A stretch of 64,000 bases of DNA from Adlercreutzia equolifaciens (GTDB lineage Bacteria; Actinomycetota; Coriobacteriia; Coriobacteriales; Eggerthellaceae), in NCBI RefSeq assembly GCF_029076695.1, contig NZ_JARFIK010000001.1, forward strand, positions 744,001 to 808,000, given 5' to 3'. Every line of letters starts with the position of its first letter. The first letter of the stretch is position 1. Positions 16,169 through 24,439 of the stretch are shown in pieces. Below the pieces are notes generated by a model that was not told where the DNA came from, did not search any database, and saw only the letters and a list, made by a program, of their open reading frames with translations. The position numbers were made by a program, and so were the translations under genes.

Positions 16169-17464
16169 ATGCTAGACATCAAGTTTGTTCGCGAGAACCT
16201 CGATGAGGTGGCCGAGACCATGAAGAATCGTCATGCCTCGTTCGACCCCGAGCTGTTCACCAAGCTTGATGAGCAGCGGCGCCAGGTCATCGTCGAGGAA
16301 GAGGCCCTGCAGGCCGAGCGCAACAAGCTCTCCAAGGAAATTGGCAGGCTCATGGGCCAGGGCAAGGCCGATGAGGCCAACGCCATCAAGGAGGAAGTGC
16401 GCGCCATCAACGAAAAGCTCTCGGCGGCTGCCGACGCGCGCGCCGAGGCCGAGGCGGCCGTGGACGCCCTCATGCTGTCCATTCCCAATCTGGTGGATGC
16501 CTCCACCCCCGTGGGCGAGGACGAGGACGACAACCCCGAGGTGCGCCGCTGGGGCACCCCGCGCGATTTCGCCGCCGAGGGCTTCGAGGCCCAGGCTCAC
16601 TGGGATCTGGGGCCGGCCCTGGGCATCATCGATTTCGAGCGCGGCGTGAAGCTGGCCGAGAGCCGCTTCTACGTGCTGGGCGGTATGGGCGCCCGTCTTG
16701 AGCGCGCCCTCATCTCCTTTATGCTCGATCAGCACACTTCCCGCGGCTACAAAGAGTGGTGGGTGCCCGCCATGGCCAACGCCGCCACGCTTACGGGCAC
16801 GGGCCAGTTGCCGAAGTTCGAGGAGGACCTGTTCCACACCACCGAGGGGCTCTACCTCATCCCCACGGCCGAGGTTCAGCTTACGAACCTCCACGCGGGC
16901 GAGGTACTCGACGCCGACAAGCTGCCGCTGCACTACTGCGCCTTTACCCCCTGCTTCCGCGAGGAGGCCGGCAGCGCCGGTCGCGACACCCGCGGCATTA
17001 TTCGTGTGCATCAGTTCTCCAAGGTGGAGATGGTGAAGTTCGCCACGCCGGAAACCGGCTTCGACGAGCTGGAGTCCATGGTGGAGGACGCCGAGAACAT
17101 CCTGCAGCAGCTGGAGCTGCCCTACCGCGTCATCAGCCTGTGCACCGGCGACATCGGCTTCTCTTCGGCCAAAACCTATGACCTGGAGGTATGGCTGCCC
17201 AGCTACGGCGCCTATAAGGAGATCTCCTCCTGCAGCTGCTGTACCGACTTCCAGGCTCGCCGCGCCGGCATCAAGTACCGCGATCCGGCCAACTTCAAGG
17301 GCAGCCGTTTCGTGTACACCCTGAACGGCTCCGGCTTGGCCGTGGGCCGCACCATGGCCGCCGTCATCGAGAACTACCAGAACCCCGACGGTACCATCAC
17401 GGTGCCGAAGGTGCTCGTGCCCTACATGGGCGGCGTCACGGTGATCGGACCGGAAGAGCTCTAG
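16169..17464 (+). CDS. serS: Seryl-tRNA synthetase
   Basis: Class II aminoacyl-tRNA synthetase charging tRNA-Ser in the cytoplasm. 431 aa: N-terminal coiled-coil arm (about 30-105), then the class II core with motif 2 [22 protein letters not shown] and motif 3 [32 protein letters not shown] and [13 protein letters not shown] are typical of bacterial SerRS. ATG 16169 has GATAGGA upstream. The next gene starts seven bases after the stop, so serS leads an operon of four. Confidence 0.97.
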   Translation: MLDIKFVRENLDEVAETMKNRHASFDPELFTKLDEQRRQVIVEEEALQAERNKLSKEIGRLMGQGKADEANAIKEEVRAINEKLSAAADARAEAEAAVDALMLSIPNLVDASTPVGEDEDDNPEVRRWGTPRDFAAEGFEAQAHWDLGPALGIIDFERGVKLAESRFYVLGGMGARLERALISFMLDQHTSRGYKEWWVPAMANAATLTGTGQLPKFEEDLFHTTEGLYLIPTAEVQLTNLHAGEVLDADKLPLHYCAFTPCFREEAGSAGRDTRGIIRVHQFSKVEMVKFATPETGFDELESMVEDAENILQQLELPYRVISLCTGDIGFSSAKTYDLEVWLPSYGAYKEISSCSCCTDFQARRAGIKYRDPANFKGSRFVYTLNGSGLAVGRTMAAVIENYQNPDGTITVPKVLVPYMGGVTVIGPEEL

Positions 17465-17471
17465 AGGCGCC

Positions 17472-18500
17472 ATGGCTTCCCCGTCGCCCGCATCTGGGCG
17501 CAATAATCCCCGTCGGGCCGCTCAGGCGGCCCGCGTGCCATCCGAGGACTCCCAGGCCAGGGCTAGGGCTGCTGCGGCCTCGACACCGCGGCGCCGCTCG
17601 GCTGCCGCGGTGCAGGGTGGTGCGTCCGAGGCACCCACGGCAGACAACGCTGCCGTGGCAGAGGAGTCGCCAGCGTCGTCGGGGGCATCGGCAAAGGCTG
17701 GCGCCCCGGAGAAGACGGCCGCCCCGGCGAAGGCGAGCGCTCCGGCGCGTCGCCCTGCGGGCAAGGCGGCTGCCTCGTCAGCGCCACGGCGCCGGTGGCC
17801 GGTGGCGTTGACCGTTGTGCTCCTTGCGATGGTGCTGGTGGTTGGGCTACTAGTGGGCGGCTTTTCCTATGTGCGCTGGTTCGCCCACGACGATGCCGCC
17901 GACATCCAGGGCACCTGGTACTTGGCGGGCACCGACACGCCTATCGAGATCACGGCCGATCGCATCTGCCTTACCGATGACGTGTCCTATCCTTATACGC
18001 TGAATACGGGCGACAAGACCATTGCCTTCTCGTTCTCGAACTTGGCGGGAACGGGCTGGTACCGCTTCTCCCTCGATCGCGGCCAGCTGGCCATTGAAGA
18101 CGGTGCTTTCAGCGGCGGCGACACGCTGGGGCGCGATATCGCTTGGTTGCCCCAGGCGCTTATCGCTCAGCTGCAAGGCTCGTCGCTGGCTCCGGCCGAG
18201 AGCGCGGGGAAGGGGCTGACGCTGCTCTCGCGCACGCCCTCGTCGGGGAAGGCCGTCGCGTCACAGGAGAATTCTGCGGCCAACGACGAGACCTCCCCAT
18301 CCCAGAGCGACGCGGACGCCGACAAGTCGGCGTCCGAGGCCGATGAGGAGCAGGGCGACAACGGCGATGGCGCCTTTGACGAGGCAGCCGCCGACAAGGG
18401 CGACGGTGCCGACGAGAGTACGTCCGACGGCTCCAGCGAAGCGTCGAGCGGCGAAGAATCAGCGGATAAAGACGACGCGGCCGAGGACGCGTCCTTGTGA
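17472..18500 (+). CDS. Membrane-anchored protein with lipocalin-like extracytoplasmic domain
   Basis: 342 aa. The first 105 residues are basic, Ala-rich and disordered; one membrane helix follows (VALTVVLLAMVLVVGLLVGGF); then an outside domain starting IQGTWYLAGTDTPIEI, with a GxW-type strand pattern (TWYLAG, YPYTLNTGDKTIAFSF, TGWYRFSLDRGQLAI) like small lipocalin/DUF-type barrels; the last 90 residues are very acidic (Asp, Glu, Ser). No catalytic motif. It lies directly after serS and overlaps the next gene by GTGA at 18497. Confidence 0.6.
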   Translation: MASPSPASGRNNPRRAAQAARVPSEDSQARARAAAASTPRRRSAAAVQGGASEAPTADNAAVAEESPASSGASAKAGAPEKTAAPAKASAPARRPAGKAAASSAPRRRWPVALTVVLLAMVLVVGLLVGGFSYVRWFAHDDAADIQGTWYLAGTDTPIEITADRICLTDDVSYPYTLNTGDKTIAFSFSNLAGTGWYRFSLDRGQLAIEDGAFSGGDTLGRDIAWLPQALIAQLQGSSLAPAESAGKGLTLLSRTPSSGKAVASQENSAANDETSPSQSDADADKSASEADEEQGDNGDGAFDEAAADKGDGADESTSDGSSEASSGEESADKDDAAEDASL

Positions 18501-18928
18501 GCCCGCTTGCCGTCGAGCGCGTGCTGGTGCGCCGCGATCGGCTGGTGCTGCTCGTGCGCGTGGAGGGCGGAGCAGCGGTCCACCTTTCCCCGGACCAGGC
18601 CAACTACCTGCGGGCAGCGCGACCGACCCTGGCGCGTCATGCCTGTCTGAACGCCCAGGGGCTTCCCTTCGACGCCATTCTTGAAACCACCTCGTTGCCC
18701 CATGTGCTCGAGCACCTTATCGTCGACTTCCAGGGAGCGTTGTCCCAAGACGCGGGCAACAGGTCGGCAACGGGCCGACCGCTCACGTTTGTAGGAACGA
18801 CGGAATGGCTCGACGAGGGGGCGGGGCTGGCGCGCATTGAAGTAAACTTGACCGATGATCTCATCGCTTTGGAGGCGCTCAAGCGCGCCCGAGCGCTTTT
18901 GGATGAAGGGATGGTGCAGGAGCCATGA
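18497..18928 (+). CDS. 143-aa protein of unknown function in the serS operon
   Basis: Starts at GTG 18497 inside the previous stop (GTGA) and its own TGA overlaps the aminotransferase ATG at 18925, so expression is coupled both ways. No signal or membrane helix. The stretch SLPHVLEHLIVDFQGAL and the later VGTTEWLDE faintly recall the N-terminal domain of cyanophycin synthetases (HxxEHxALELQ then G-x-T), but the match is short and I do not claim function. Confidence 0.6.
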   Translation: MSPLAVERVLVRRDRLVLLVRVEGGAAVHLSPDQANYLRAARPTLARHACLNAQGLPFDAILETTSLPHVLEHLIVDFQGALSQDAGNRSATGRPLTFVGTTEWLDEGAGLARIEVNLTDDLIALEALKRARALLDEGMVQEP

Positions 18929-20385
18929 CGTCTGCCCACATCACGTTCGACCAAACGGGCGATCGCATTGCCGGTCGCGTGAAGAAGATGCGCTCCTCGG
19001 CGGTGCGCGATTTGTTCTCGGCCGCCACGCGCGCCGACGTTATCTCCCTTTCCGGCGGCATGCCGGCGGTGTCGCTGCTGCCCGAGGAGGATGTGCGCCG
19101 CGCCGCCTTGGCCGCGGTGGAAAGCCCCGAGGCCCGCGCCGTCTCGCTGCAGTACGGCCCCACCAACGGCGCCCCCGGTTTGCGGCAGGTATTGGCTGAT
19201 ATGATGCGCGATCTGGGCATTCGCGTAAAGGCCGACCAGATCCTCGTTACGACGGGCGCCCAAGAGGCCCTCGATCTCATCGCCAAGACCTTCATCGATC
19301 CCGGCGATATCATCATCACCGAAGGCCCCACCTACCTGGGCGCGCTCCAGGCCTTCTCGGCCTACGAGCCCGATGTGCGCCCCATCCCCTTCGACGAGCA
19401 GGGCATGCGCATGGATCTGCTCGAGGAGGAGCTGAAGCGCATCGGCAAGGGCAATCCGCGCCTGAAGTTCTGCTACGTTATTCCGAACTTCCAGAACCCC
19501 GGCGGCGTCACCATGACGGCCGAGCGCCGCAAGCGCCTGCTGGAGCTGGCCCACGAGTACGATCTCATGGTGGTGGAGGACGATCCCTACGGCCGCTTGC
19601 GCTACGACGGCGGCCACCAGGTGCCGCTCAAGGCCATGGACGAGAACGTGGTGTATCTGGGCACCATCTCGAAGATGCTCGGCCCGGGCTTGCGCACCGG
19701 CTGGGTGGCCGCCCCCGAAAGCGTGCTGGCCCGCATCAACTTGGTGAAGCAGGGCGCTGACTTGTGCGGCAGCTCCTTCGACCAGCTGGTGGTGCAGCAC
19801 TACTTCCAGGACGCCCCCTGGGCCCGTACCCTGCAGAAGTTCATTCAGGTGTACAAGGAGCGCCGCGACACCATGCTGGCTGCTCTGGAGGAGTTCTTCC
19901 CGCCCGAGGCCACCTGGACCCATCCCGAGGGCGGCATGTTCCTGTGGATCACGCTGCCCGACTATATGGATACCGATTCGATGCTTGCCGAGGCGCTCGA
20001 AGCGGGCGTAACCTATGTACCAGGCAATTCCTTCTTCCCCGATGGCGTTACCGGCCGCAACTCCATGCGCGTGAACTTCAGCTTCGAGACGCCGGAGTCC
20101 ATCACCGAGGCCATTCGCCGTTTGGCCGGGGTTATCGAGGATCGCCTGGAGCTTTACCGCGTGTTCATCAATGCCGGCGCACTGCCGGGCTATGGAAAGG
20201 AGGCCGTCATGGCCGAAGAGAAAACCGCAACGCCCTGGTCGGAGATTATCGCCGATTCCGAGCAGAACGAGGAAGCGGTGATGCAGGCCCGCGAAGGCGA
20301 CGCCGAGCAGATCGACATCGCAGCCGAGAAGACCCTGGACGCCCAGGAAGCCGCCGCCCCCGCCGAGGAAGCCACCGGCGAATAG
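18925..20385 (+). CDS. PLP-dependent class I/II aminotransferase with acidic C-terminal extension
   Basis: 486 aa fold-type I aminotransferase of the MocR/2-aminoadipate (LysN-like) group, without the HTH. Signatures: VISLSGGMPA, TTGAQEALDL, VIPNFQNPGGVTM, EDDPYGRLRY and the PLP lysine in TISKMLGPGLRTGWV; RVNFSF carries the carboxylate-binding Arg. The last 65 or so residues (from MAEEKTATPW) are an acidic extension absent from relatives. The amino donor and acceptor are unknown. An internal AAGGAGG before ATG 20210 raises the possibility of a separate short product from the extension. Confidence 0.85.
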   Translation: MTSAHITFDQTGDRIAGRVKKMRSSAVRDLFSAATRADVISLSGGMPAVSLLPEEDVRRAALAAVESPEARAVSLQYGPTNGAPGLRQVLADMMRDLGIRVKADQILVTTGAQEALDLIAKTFIDPGDIIITEGPTYLGALQAFSAYEPDVRPIPFDEQGMRMDLLEEELKRIGKGNPRLKFCYVIPNFQNPGGVTMTAERRKRLLELAHEYDLMVVEDDPYGRLRYDGGHQVPLKAMDENVVYLGTISKMLGPGLRTGWVAAPESVLARINLVKQGADLCGSSFDQLVVQHYFQDAPWARTLQKFIQVYKERRDTMLAALEEFFPPEATWTHPEGGMFLWITLPDYMDTDSMLAEALEAGVTYVPGNSFFPDGVTGRNSMRVNFSFETPESITEAIRRLAGVIEDRLELYRVFINAGALPGYGKEAVMAEEKTATPWSEIIADSEQNEEAVMQAREGDAEQIDIAAEKTLDAQEAAAPAEEATGE

Positions 20386-20453
20386 AGCCGTCTCGACAAG
20401 CGAAGAGTTCGGCAGTCCGTTCGGCATTTCCTCAGCTGAGTGAAGGCGCGGCG

Positions 20454-20521
20454 GACTTTGGTCGCAAGAGGACCCGGATTGCAGGAGGGCTTTGGTTGCA
20501 GGAGGACTTTGGTTCCAAGAT
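20454..20521 (+). repeat. 17-bp imperfect tandem repeat (4 units)
   Basis: Units starting at 20454, 20471, 20488 and 20505 follow the pattern GACTTTGGTTGCAGGAG with two to five changes each. The array runs into the 136-bp element that starts at 20511. Confidence 0.6.
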
Positions 20522-20646
20522 CGGCTCATTTGGTACCTTCTGCGCTGCCAAGAAGGACCGCTTCGGTTCCCTCTGCAGGCAAAATCCCAGGTCAGTTTTT
20601 TGCGCCAAGGTAAAAGAGGGAACCAAAGCAGGCGATTTGGGAACCT
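20511..20646 (+). repeat. 136-bp structured intergenic repeat, copy A
   Basis: This and the sequence at 41861-41996 have the same length and match at about 86 of 136 positions without gaps (my count). The conserved blocks are GGTTCCA at the left edge, TTTGGTACC at 19-27, a GGTTCC block near 45, AAAATCCCAGGTC near 71, GGGAACCAAA near 108 and GGAACCT at the right edge. The edge blocks are inverted copies of each other, as are the inner GGTTCCCTC and GAGGGAACC, so it can fold as nested stems. No protein is needed to explain it. Confidence 0.8.
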
Positions 20647-20663
20647 AGCCCTCGGCTGTCTAG

Positions 20664-20770
20664 CGGCCCCGATGGGCGCAGGTCGCGTACTGGCCCCGAT
20701 GGGCGCAGGTTGCTTACTAGCGCTGACGGGCGGAGGCTGCGCAGAAGCGCCGACGGGCGGAGAGTTTCAA
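20664..20770 (+). repeat. About 27-bp imperfect tandem repeat (4 units)
   Basis: Units of the form GGCCCCGATGGGCGCAGGT plus about eight bases repeat at roughly 20665, 20692, 20719 and 20747, the last two diverged to GCGCTGACGGGCGGAGG. It lies immediately upstream of ddl and ends at its ribosome-binding region. Confidence 0.65.
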
Positions 20771-20788
20771 CAACACTAAGGAGAAGGT

Positions 20789-21790
20789 ATGAAAGTAGCT
20801 GTGCTCATGGGAGGCAAGTCCTTCGAGCGTGAGGTTTCGCTGGCTTCGGGCAAAGTGGTGTGCGCTGCTTTGGAGGAAGCGGGCCACAAGGTGGTGCCGC
20901 TGGACACCAATGGCGACTTGGTCCCCACGTTGCGCAGCGAGCGTCCCGACGTGGTGTACAACGCCCTTCATGGCAAGCATGGCGAGGACGGCACCATCCA
21001 AAGCTTGCTGGAGTTCCTGGGCCTGCCCTTCGTGGGCTCGCCGGCCAGCGTGTGCCATCGCGCCTGGAACAAGGACGCGCTGCACTCGTCGTTGGAGAAG
21101 TACCGCGACATCACGGGGGAGGAGGGCATCGCCTCCTGGCCCCAGGGCGTCTACATTACGAAGGACGCTTTCAAGGACATGGGCGCGGCCACGGCCCTCG
21201 ACATGGTGGCCGATCGCGTCATCGGCGGCTATCCGGTGTGCGTGAAGCCGGCTCACGGCGGCAGTGCCCTGGGCGTGCACAAGGTGGATTCCCAGGAAGA
21301 GCTGGGCGAGGCCGTGCTTGATGCCCTTTCCTACGACGAAGCGGTCAACATCGAGCAGTGGGTCGACGGCGTGGAAGTGTCCGTGGCCATTCTGGGCACG
21401 GGTTGGGACGCCTACGCCCTACCGCCGGTGGAGATTGTGGCCCGCGAGGGCTTCTTCGACGCCGAGGCGCGCATGCACGAGGATGCCGTCGAGTTCTTCT
21501 GCCCCTTGCGCCCCGAGTCGCTCTCGCCCGACGAGGGCACGGCCCATGCCATCCGCCAGGAGATCGAGCGCGCCGCGCTGGAAGTGTACCGCGCCTACGG
21601 TGCCCGTGACCTGGGTCGTGTCGACCTCATGTGGGACGGCGGCAGCGCCCGCTGCTTCGAGCTGGACGTGTGCCCGGGCATGACGGAGCGCTCGCTGTTC
21701 CCCGCCGCTTGCGGAGCGGCCGGGCTCTCGCTGCCCAAGGTGCTCGACACCCTGGTGAACGAGGCTTACGCCCGCGGCCCGCGGTTCTAG
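20789..21790 (+). CDS. ddl: D-alanine--D-alanine ligase
   Basis: ATP-grasp enzyme (333 aa) making D-Ala-D-Ala for peptidoglycan. Seen: MGGKSFEREVSLASG at the start, ALHGKHGEDGTIQSLLE, VKPAHGGSALGVHKV (ATP and substrate loop) and DLMWDGG / ELDVCPGMTERSLFP at the metal site. In that last motif the usual metal-binding Asn of NTxPGMT is Asp, a conservative change. ATG 20789 follows AAGGAGAAGG. It lies alone after a repeat-filled 400-base gap. Confidence 0.9.
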   Translation: MKVAVLMGGKSFEREVSLASGKVVCAALEEAGHKVVPLDTNGDLVPTLRSERPDVVYNALHGKHGEDGTIQSLLEFLGLPFVGSPASVCHRAWNKDALHSSLEKYRDITGEEGIASWPQGVYITKDAFKDMGAATALDMVADRVIGGYPVCVKPAHGGSALGVHKVDSQEELGEAVLDALSYDEAVNIEQWVDGVEVSVAILGTGWDAYALPPVEIVAREGFFDAEARMHEDAVEFFCPLRPESLSPDEGTAHAIRQEIERAALEVYRAYGARDLGRVDLMWDGGSARCFELDVCPGMTERSLFPAACGAAGLSLPKVLDTLVNEAYARGPRF

Positions 21791-21886
21791 GATGCGCCCC
21801 AGACACTCAAGTTTTTTATGCGAGTTTTGCTCATCGATGATGAATTACAGCTTGTTTACCGTAAGGTGAGGAGATAGCTGCAAGGG

Positions 21887-21915
21887 TCTTGAGCAGCGTA
21901 TCCTCAACCTATAAT
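21887..21915 (+). promoter_or_regulatory. Sigma-70-type promoter for the YtxH/PRC pair
   Basis: TCTTGA (21887-21892) and a perfect TATAAT (21910-21915) lie 17 bases apart, 38 bases before the YtxH-like start. Confidence 0.6.
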
Positions 21916-21952
21916 GAGCCCACTTGATATTCCGTCGATAAAGGAGGCAGTT

Positions 21953-22555
21953 ATGGCCAACAAATTCGGAGTTTTCATCATCGGTGGTGTTGTCGGTGCC
22001 GTTGCAGCCCTGCTGGCTGCGCCGCGAACGGGCGTGGAAACCCGCGCCATGGTTGCCGATAAGGCCAATCAGTTCATGGGCGATGCTCAGCAGTGGGGCA
22101 GCGATGCCGCCGCTAACGCCCAGCACGTGTACCAGGAAGCGGCCGCCAAGGGTGCTGCCGTGGTGAACAACGTGGCCGCCAAGGGCCAGGAAATTGCGTC
22201 CGAGGCTGCCGCCAAGGGTGCCGACATGGCCGCGGCCGTGCAGGAGGCCGCCACGAACGCCGCCCCCACCATCAACGAGAAGGGCGACGAGCTGCGCGAT
22301 AAGATCGAGGCCGCCCGTCAGCGCATTGCCGACCAGGTAGCTAAGAACGCCGGCGACGATTCCGACTCCTTGGGCGACGCCGTGGACGCTGCGGCCGACA
22401 AGGCTAAGGAAGCCGTGGGCGCTGCTGCCGACAAGGCTCAGGACGCGGCCGAAAAGGCCGGTGAAGTGGCTGGTCAGGCCAAGGAGGCCGCCGAGAAGGC
22501 CGCCCATGAGGCCCAGCACGACAAGAAGACCGAGGAGAAAAAGGACGACAAATAG
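21953..22555 (+). CDS. YtxH-like amphipathic-helix membrane protein
   Basis: 200 aa. A short N-terminal membrane helix with a glycine zipper (FGVFIIGGVVGAVAALLAAPRTG) matches the YtxH domain, including the LLAAPRTG end. The rest is a long Ala/Lys/Glu repeat of LEA/apolipoprotein type (AAAKG, AADKAKEA, AADKAQDAAEKAG), ending in KKTEEKKDDK. Such proteins are general stress or envelope proteins. ATG 21953 has AAGGAGG. The PRC-barrel gene starts four bases after its stop. Confidence 0.8.
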   Translation: MANKFGVFIIGGVVGAVAALLAAPRTGVETRAMVADKANQFMGDAQQWGSDAAANAQHVYQEAAAKGAAVVNNVAAKGQEIASEAAAKGADMAAAVQEAATNAAPTINEKGDELRDKIEAARQRIADQVAKNAGDDSDSLGDAVDAAADKAKEAVGAAADKAQDAAEKAGEVAGQAKEAAEKAAHEAQHDKKTEEKKDDK

Positions 22556-22558
22556 GTC

Positions 22559-23377
22559 ATGTCCAAGAAGCTAATCTCAACTTCAGAGCTTGTCGGCAAG
22601 CGCGTGCTTGCCGACAAGAGCTCCGACAAGAAACCCGAGGCAACGAAGAAGCTGGGGAAGGTGCGCTCGTGCGTGTTCCATCCCAAAGAGCGCCGTTGCG
22701 TCGGGTTTATTGTCAAGCGCCCCGATGCGGCCCTCATGTTCCACCGCAAGGACGTGTTCGTGGCCGTCAACGGCTACGACATGGTGGACGGTCGCATTGT
22801 GGTGCGACGCAGCCCCGACGCCACCGACAAGGGAGCCTGCAAGGCCCTGGGTGTGAGCTGGGACGACTGTGTGCTGTGGGTGGGGCTGCCCGTCATCGGC
22901 GAGGACGGCGAGTCCTACGGCCTCGTGGGCGACGTGCTGTTCGACGCCACCACCGGCGAGGTGGAAACTCTGCGGGTTACCCAGGGCGCCACGGCCAATG
23001 CCCTGCTGGGCGTGAAGGAAATTCCGGCTTCGCTTATCCGCGGATTCAAACGCGGTATTGGCACTACGCTGGCCGTGAATGGTGAGACTTCGGAGGAAGA
23101 GCCCGTCATCGGCGCCATTCTGGTGTCCGATGAGGTGGCCGATCTGGCTGCCGAGGGCGGCCTGGCCGCGAAGGCCGGCGAGGCAACCGCTGTCGTAGCC
23201 TCCCAGGCCCAAGAAGTGGTTGAGAAGGTCAAGCCCAAGGCGCAGCAGGCCACGGCGGCGGCAGGCAAGGCCGTGAACGCCGGCGCCTTCGCCACGGGCC
23301 GCCAAATTAAGCGCGCCAGCGGCATGTTCGCCGCCTTCAAGGAAGAGTACGACAAGGCGCGCCACGAGGACGATTAA
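22559..23377 (+). CDS. PRC-barrel domain protein
   Basis: 272 aa. Two PRC-barrel-like segments can be seen: STSELVGKRVLAD to VFVAVNGYDMVDGR, and YGLVGDVLFDATTGEVETLRVTQG to EIPASLIRGF. The C-terminal 90 residues are an Ala/Lys/Glu helix similar in kind to the YtxH protein next door. No signal peptide. PRC barrels bind proteins or RNA; here it probably works with its cotranscribed neighbour in an envelope or stress role (inference). Confidence 0.75.
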   Translation: MSKKLISTSELVGKRVLADKSSDKKPEATKKLGKVRSCVFHPKERRCVGFIVKRPDAALMFHRKDVFVAVNGYDMVDGRIVVRRSPDATDKGACKALGVSWDDCVLWVGLPVIGEDGESYGLVGDVLFDATTGEVETLRVTQGATANALLGVKEIPASLIRGFKRGIGTTLAVNGETSEEEPVIGAILVSDEVADLAAEGGLAAKAGEATAVVASQAQEVVEKVKPKAQQATAAAGKAVNAGAFATGRQIKRASGMFAAFKEEYDKARHEDD

Positions 23378-23471
23378 TAGATGCGGCGCCGACGGCGGTT
23401 TCAGCATTGTAAAATGCCTGATCAGCTTCGGTGCAGCTTACGAAATCGTCATCTCCGTTAAGAATGTCTGA

Positions 23472-23498
23472 AGAGGGCCGGCTCTGTGCCGGCCCTCT
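23472..23498 (+). terminator. 11-bp perfect hairpin without T-tract
   Basis: AGAGGGCCGGC (23472-23482) pairs exactly with 23488-23498 around TCTGT. It sits only 15 bases before the next start codon, so it may end the YtxH/PRC transcript or shield the next ribosome site. TATGCT at 23501 could be a -10 for a leaderless mRNA. Confidence 0.5.
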
Positions 23499-23512
23499 GC
23501 TATGCTGGAACC

Positions 23513-24274
23513 ATGAGCAAAACGGATAACAAGCACCATTCCCAGCGTCTCCAGAAGCTGGAAGCCAAGGCCCATGAAGAGAAAACCGTGGCCGGGCACC
23601 CCATGCCCGCCGCCGACATCTTCAAGTTCGTCGGTCTCATTGCGTTTTTCGCCATCATGGTGGTCATTGTCATAGCTGTCTGGCCCATGATCCACGAAAT
23701 TTTCGAGCCCGGCGGTATCGAGCGCGTTACCACCGAGGTGCGCAATGCGGGCCCGTGGGGCTTCCTCATCTTGCTGGCCATTCAGTTCCTGCAAATTGTG
23801 GTGGCCTTCATTCCCGGTGAGGTGGTGCAGGTAGCCGCCGGCATGATCTACGGCCCCTGGGTGGGTGCCCTTATCATTTGGCTCGGCTGCATTATCTCCA
23901 GCTCTTTCATCTTCCTGCTGGTGCACAAGCTGGGAGCCCCCTTTGTCCAGGCCATGGTGCCGGAGAAGTACATGGGGAAGTTCCGACAGTGGGAAACCTC
24001 CGAAAAGTTCAACGTCATTGTCTTCGTGCTGTTCCTCATCCCAGGGCTGCCCAAGGACGTGTTCACCTATTTGACGCCGCTCACGCATATGTCGTTCCGC
24101 AATTTCGTCATTATCTCGAACGTGGCGCGCATTCCCGGCATTGTGCTGTCTACCTATGCGGCTGCGGGTTTGGTCAGCGGCGATGTCGTCAAATCGGTCA
24201 TCATCTTCGCTGTCACCGCCGTGGTGGCCATTGTGGCTCTTATCGTCTACAGCCGTATTACCAAGAAGAACTAG
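23513..24274 (+). CDS. TVP38/TMEM64 (VTT domain) membrane protein
   Basis: 253 aa with about six membrane helices. VAFIPGEVVQVAAGMIYGPWVGALIIW and FLIPGLPKDVFTYLTPLT are the family's two re-entrant signature segments. Relatives are linked to lipid scrambling or undecaprenyl phosphate handling in the DedA superfamily; the substrate here is unknown. ATG 23513 has only a weak ribosome site. Confidence 0.8.
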   Translation: MSKTDNKHHSQRLQKLEAKAHEEKTVAGHPMPAADIFKFVGLIAFFAIMVVIVIAVWPMIHEIFEPGGIERVTTEVRNAGPWGFLILLAIQFLQIVVAFIPGEVVQVAAGMIYGPWVGALIIWLGCIISSSFIFLLVHKLGAPFVQAMVPEKYMGKFRQWETSEKFNVIVFVLFLIPGLPKDVFTYLTPLTHMSFRNFVIISNVARIPGIVLSTYAAAGLVSGDVVKSVIIFAVTAVVAIVALIVYSRITKKN

Positions 24275-24333
24275 CCGCTCGTCGGTATCTTTGGGCAAGG
24301 TTGCCCCATGGGTTTCTTGTGGCCTCCTGTTGA

Positions 24334-24349
24334 GTTAGCTATACTTAAC
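24334..24349. promoter_or_regulatory. GTTA-N8-TAAC operator, site 1 (apbE operon)
   Basis: GTTAGCTATACTTAAC. The central TATACT (24340-24345) fits a -10, with TTGTGG 16 bases upstream, so a bound regulator would block RNA polymerase. An overlapping palindrome ACTTAACATTAAGT covers 24343-24356. The same 16-base pattern recurs at 27429 and 30098. Confidence 0.7.
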
Positions 24350-24439
24350 ATTAAGTTAGATTGAGCGAACTCATGGAGGCGCGATTGTGCGCTTGCGTTT
24401 TGGCCAACGCGCTTCCAGGTTGAAACGGAAGAGGAGCTT

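Noticed and set aside
20664-20770. Tandem repeats here and at 41776-41858 as CRISPR arrays
   Set aside because: Units follow each other without unique spacers, are imperfect, and no cas genes are present.
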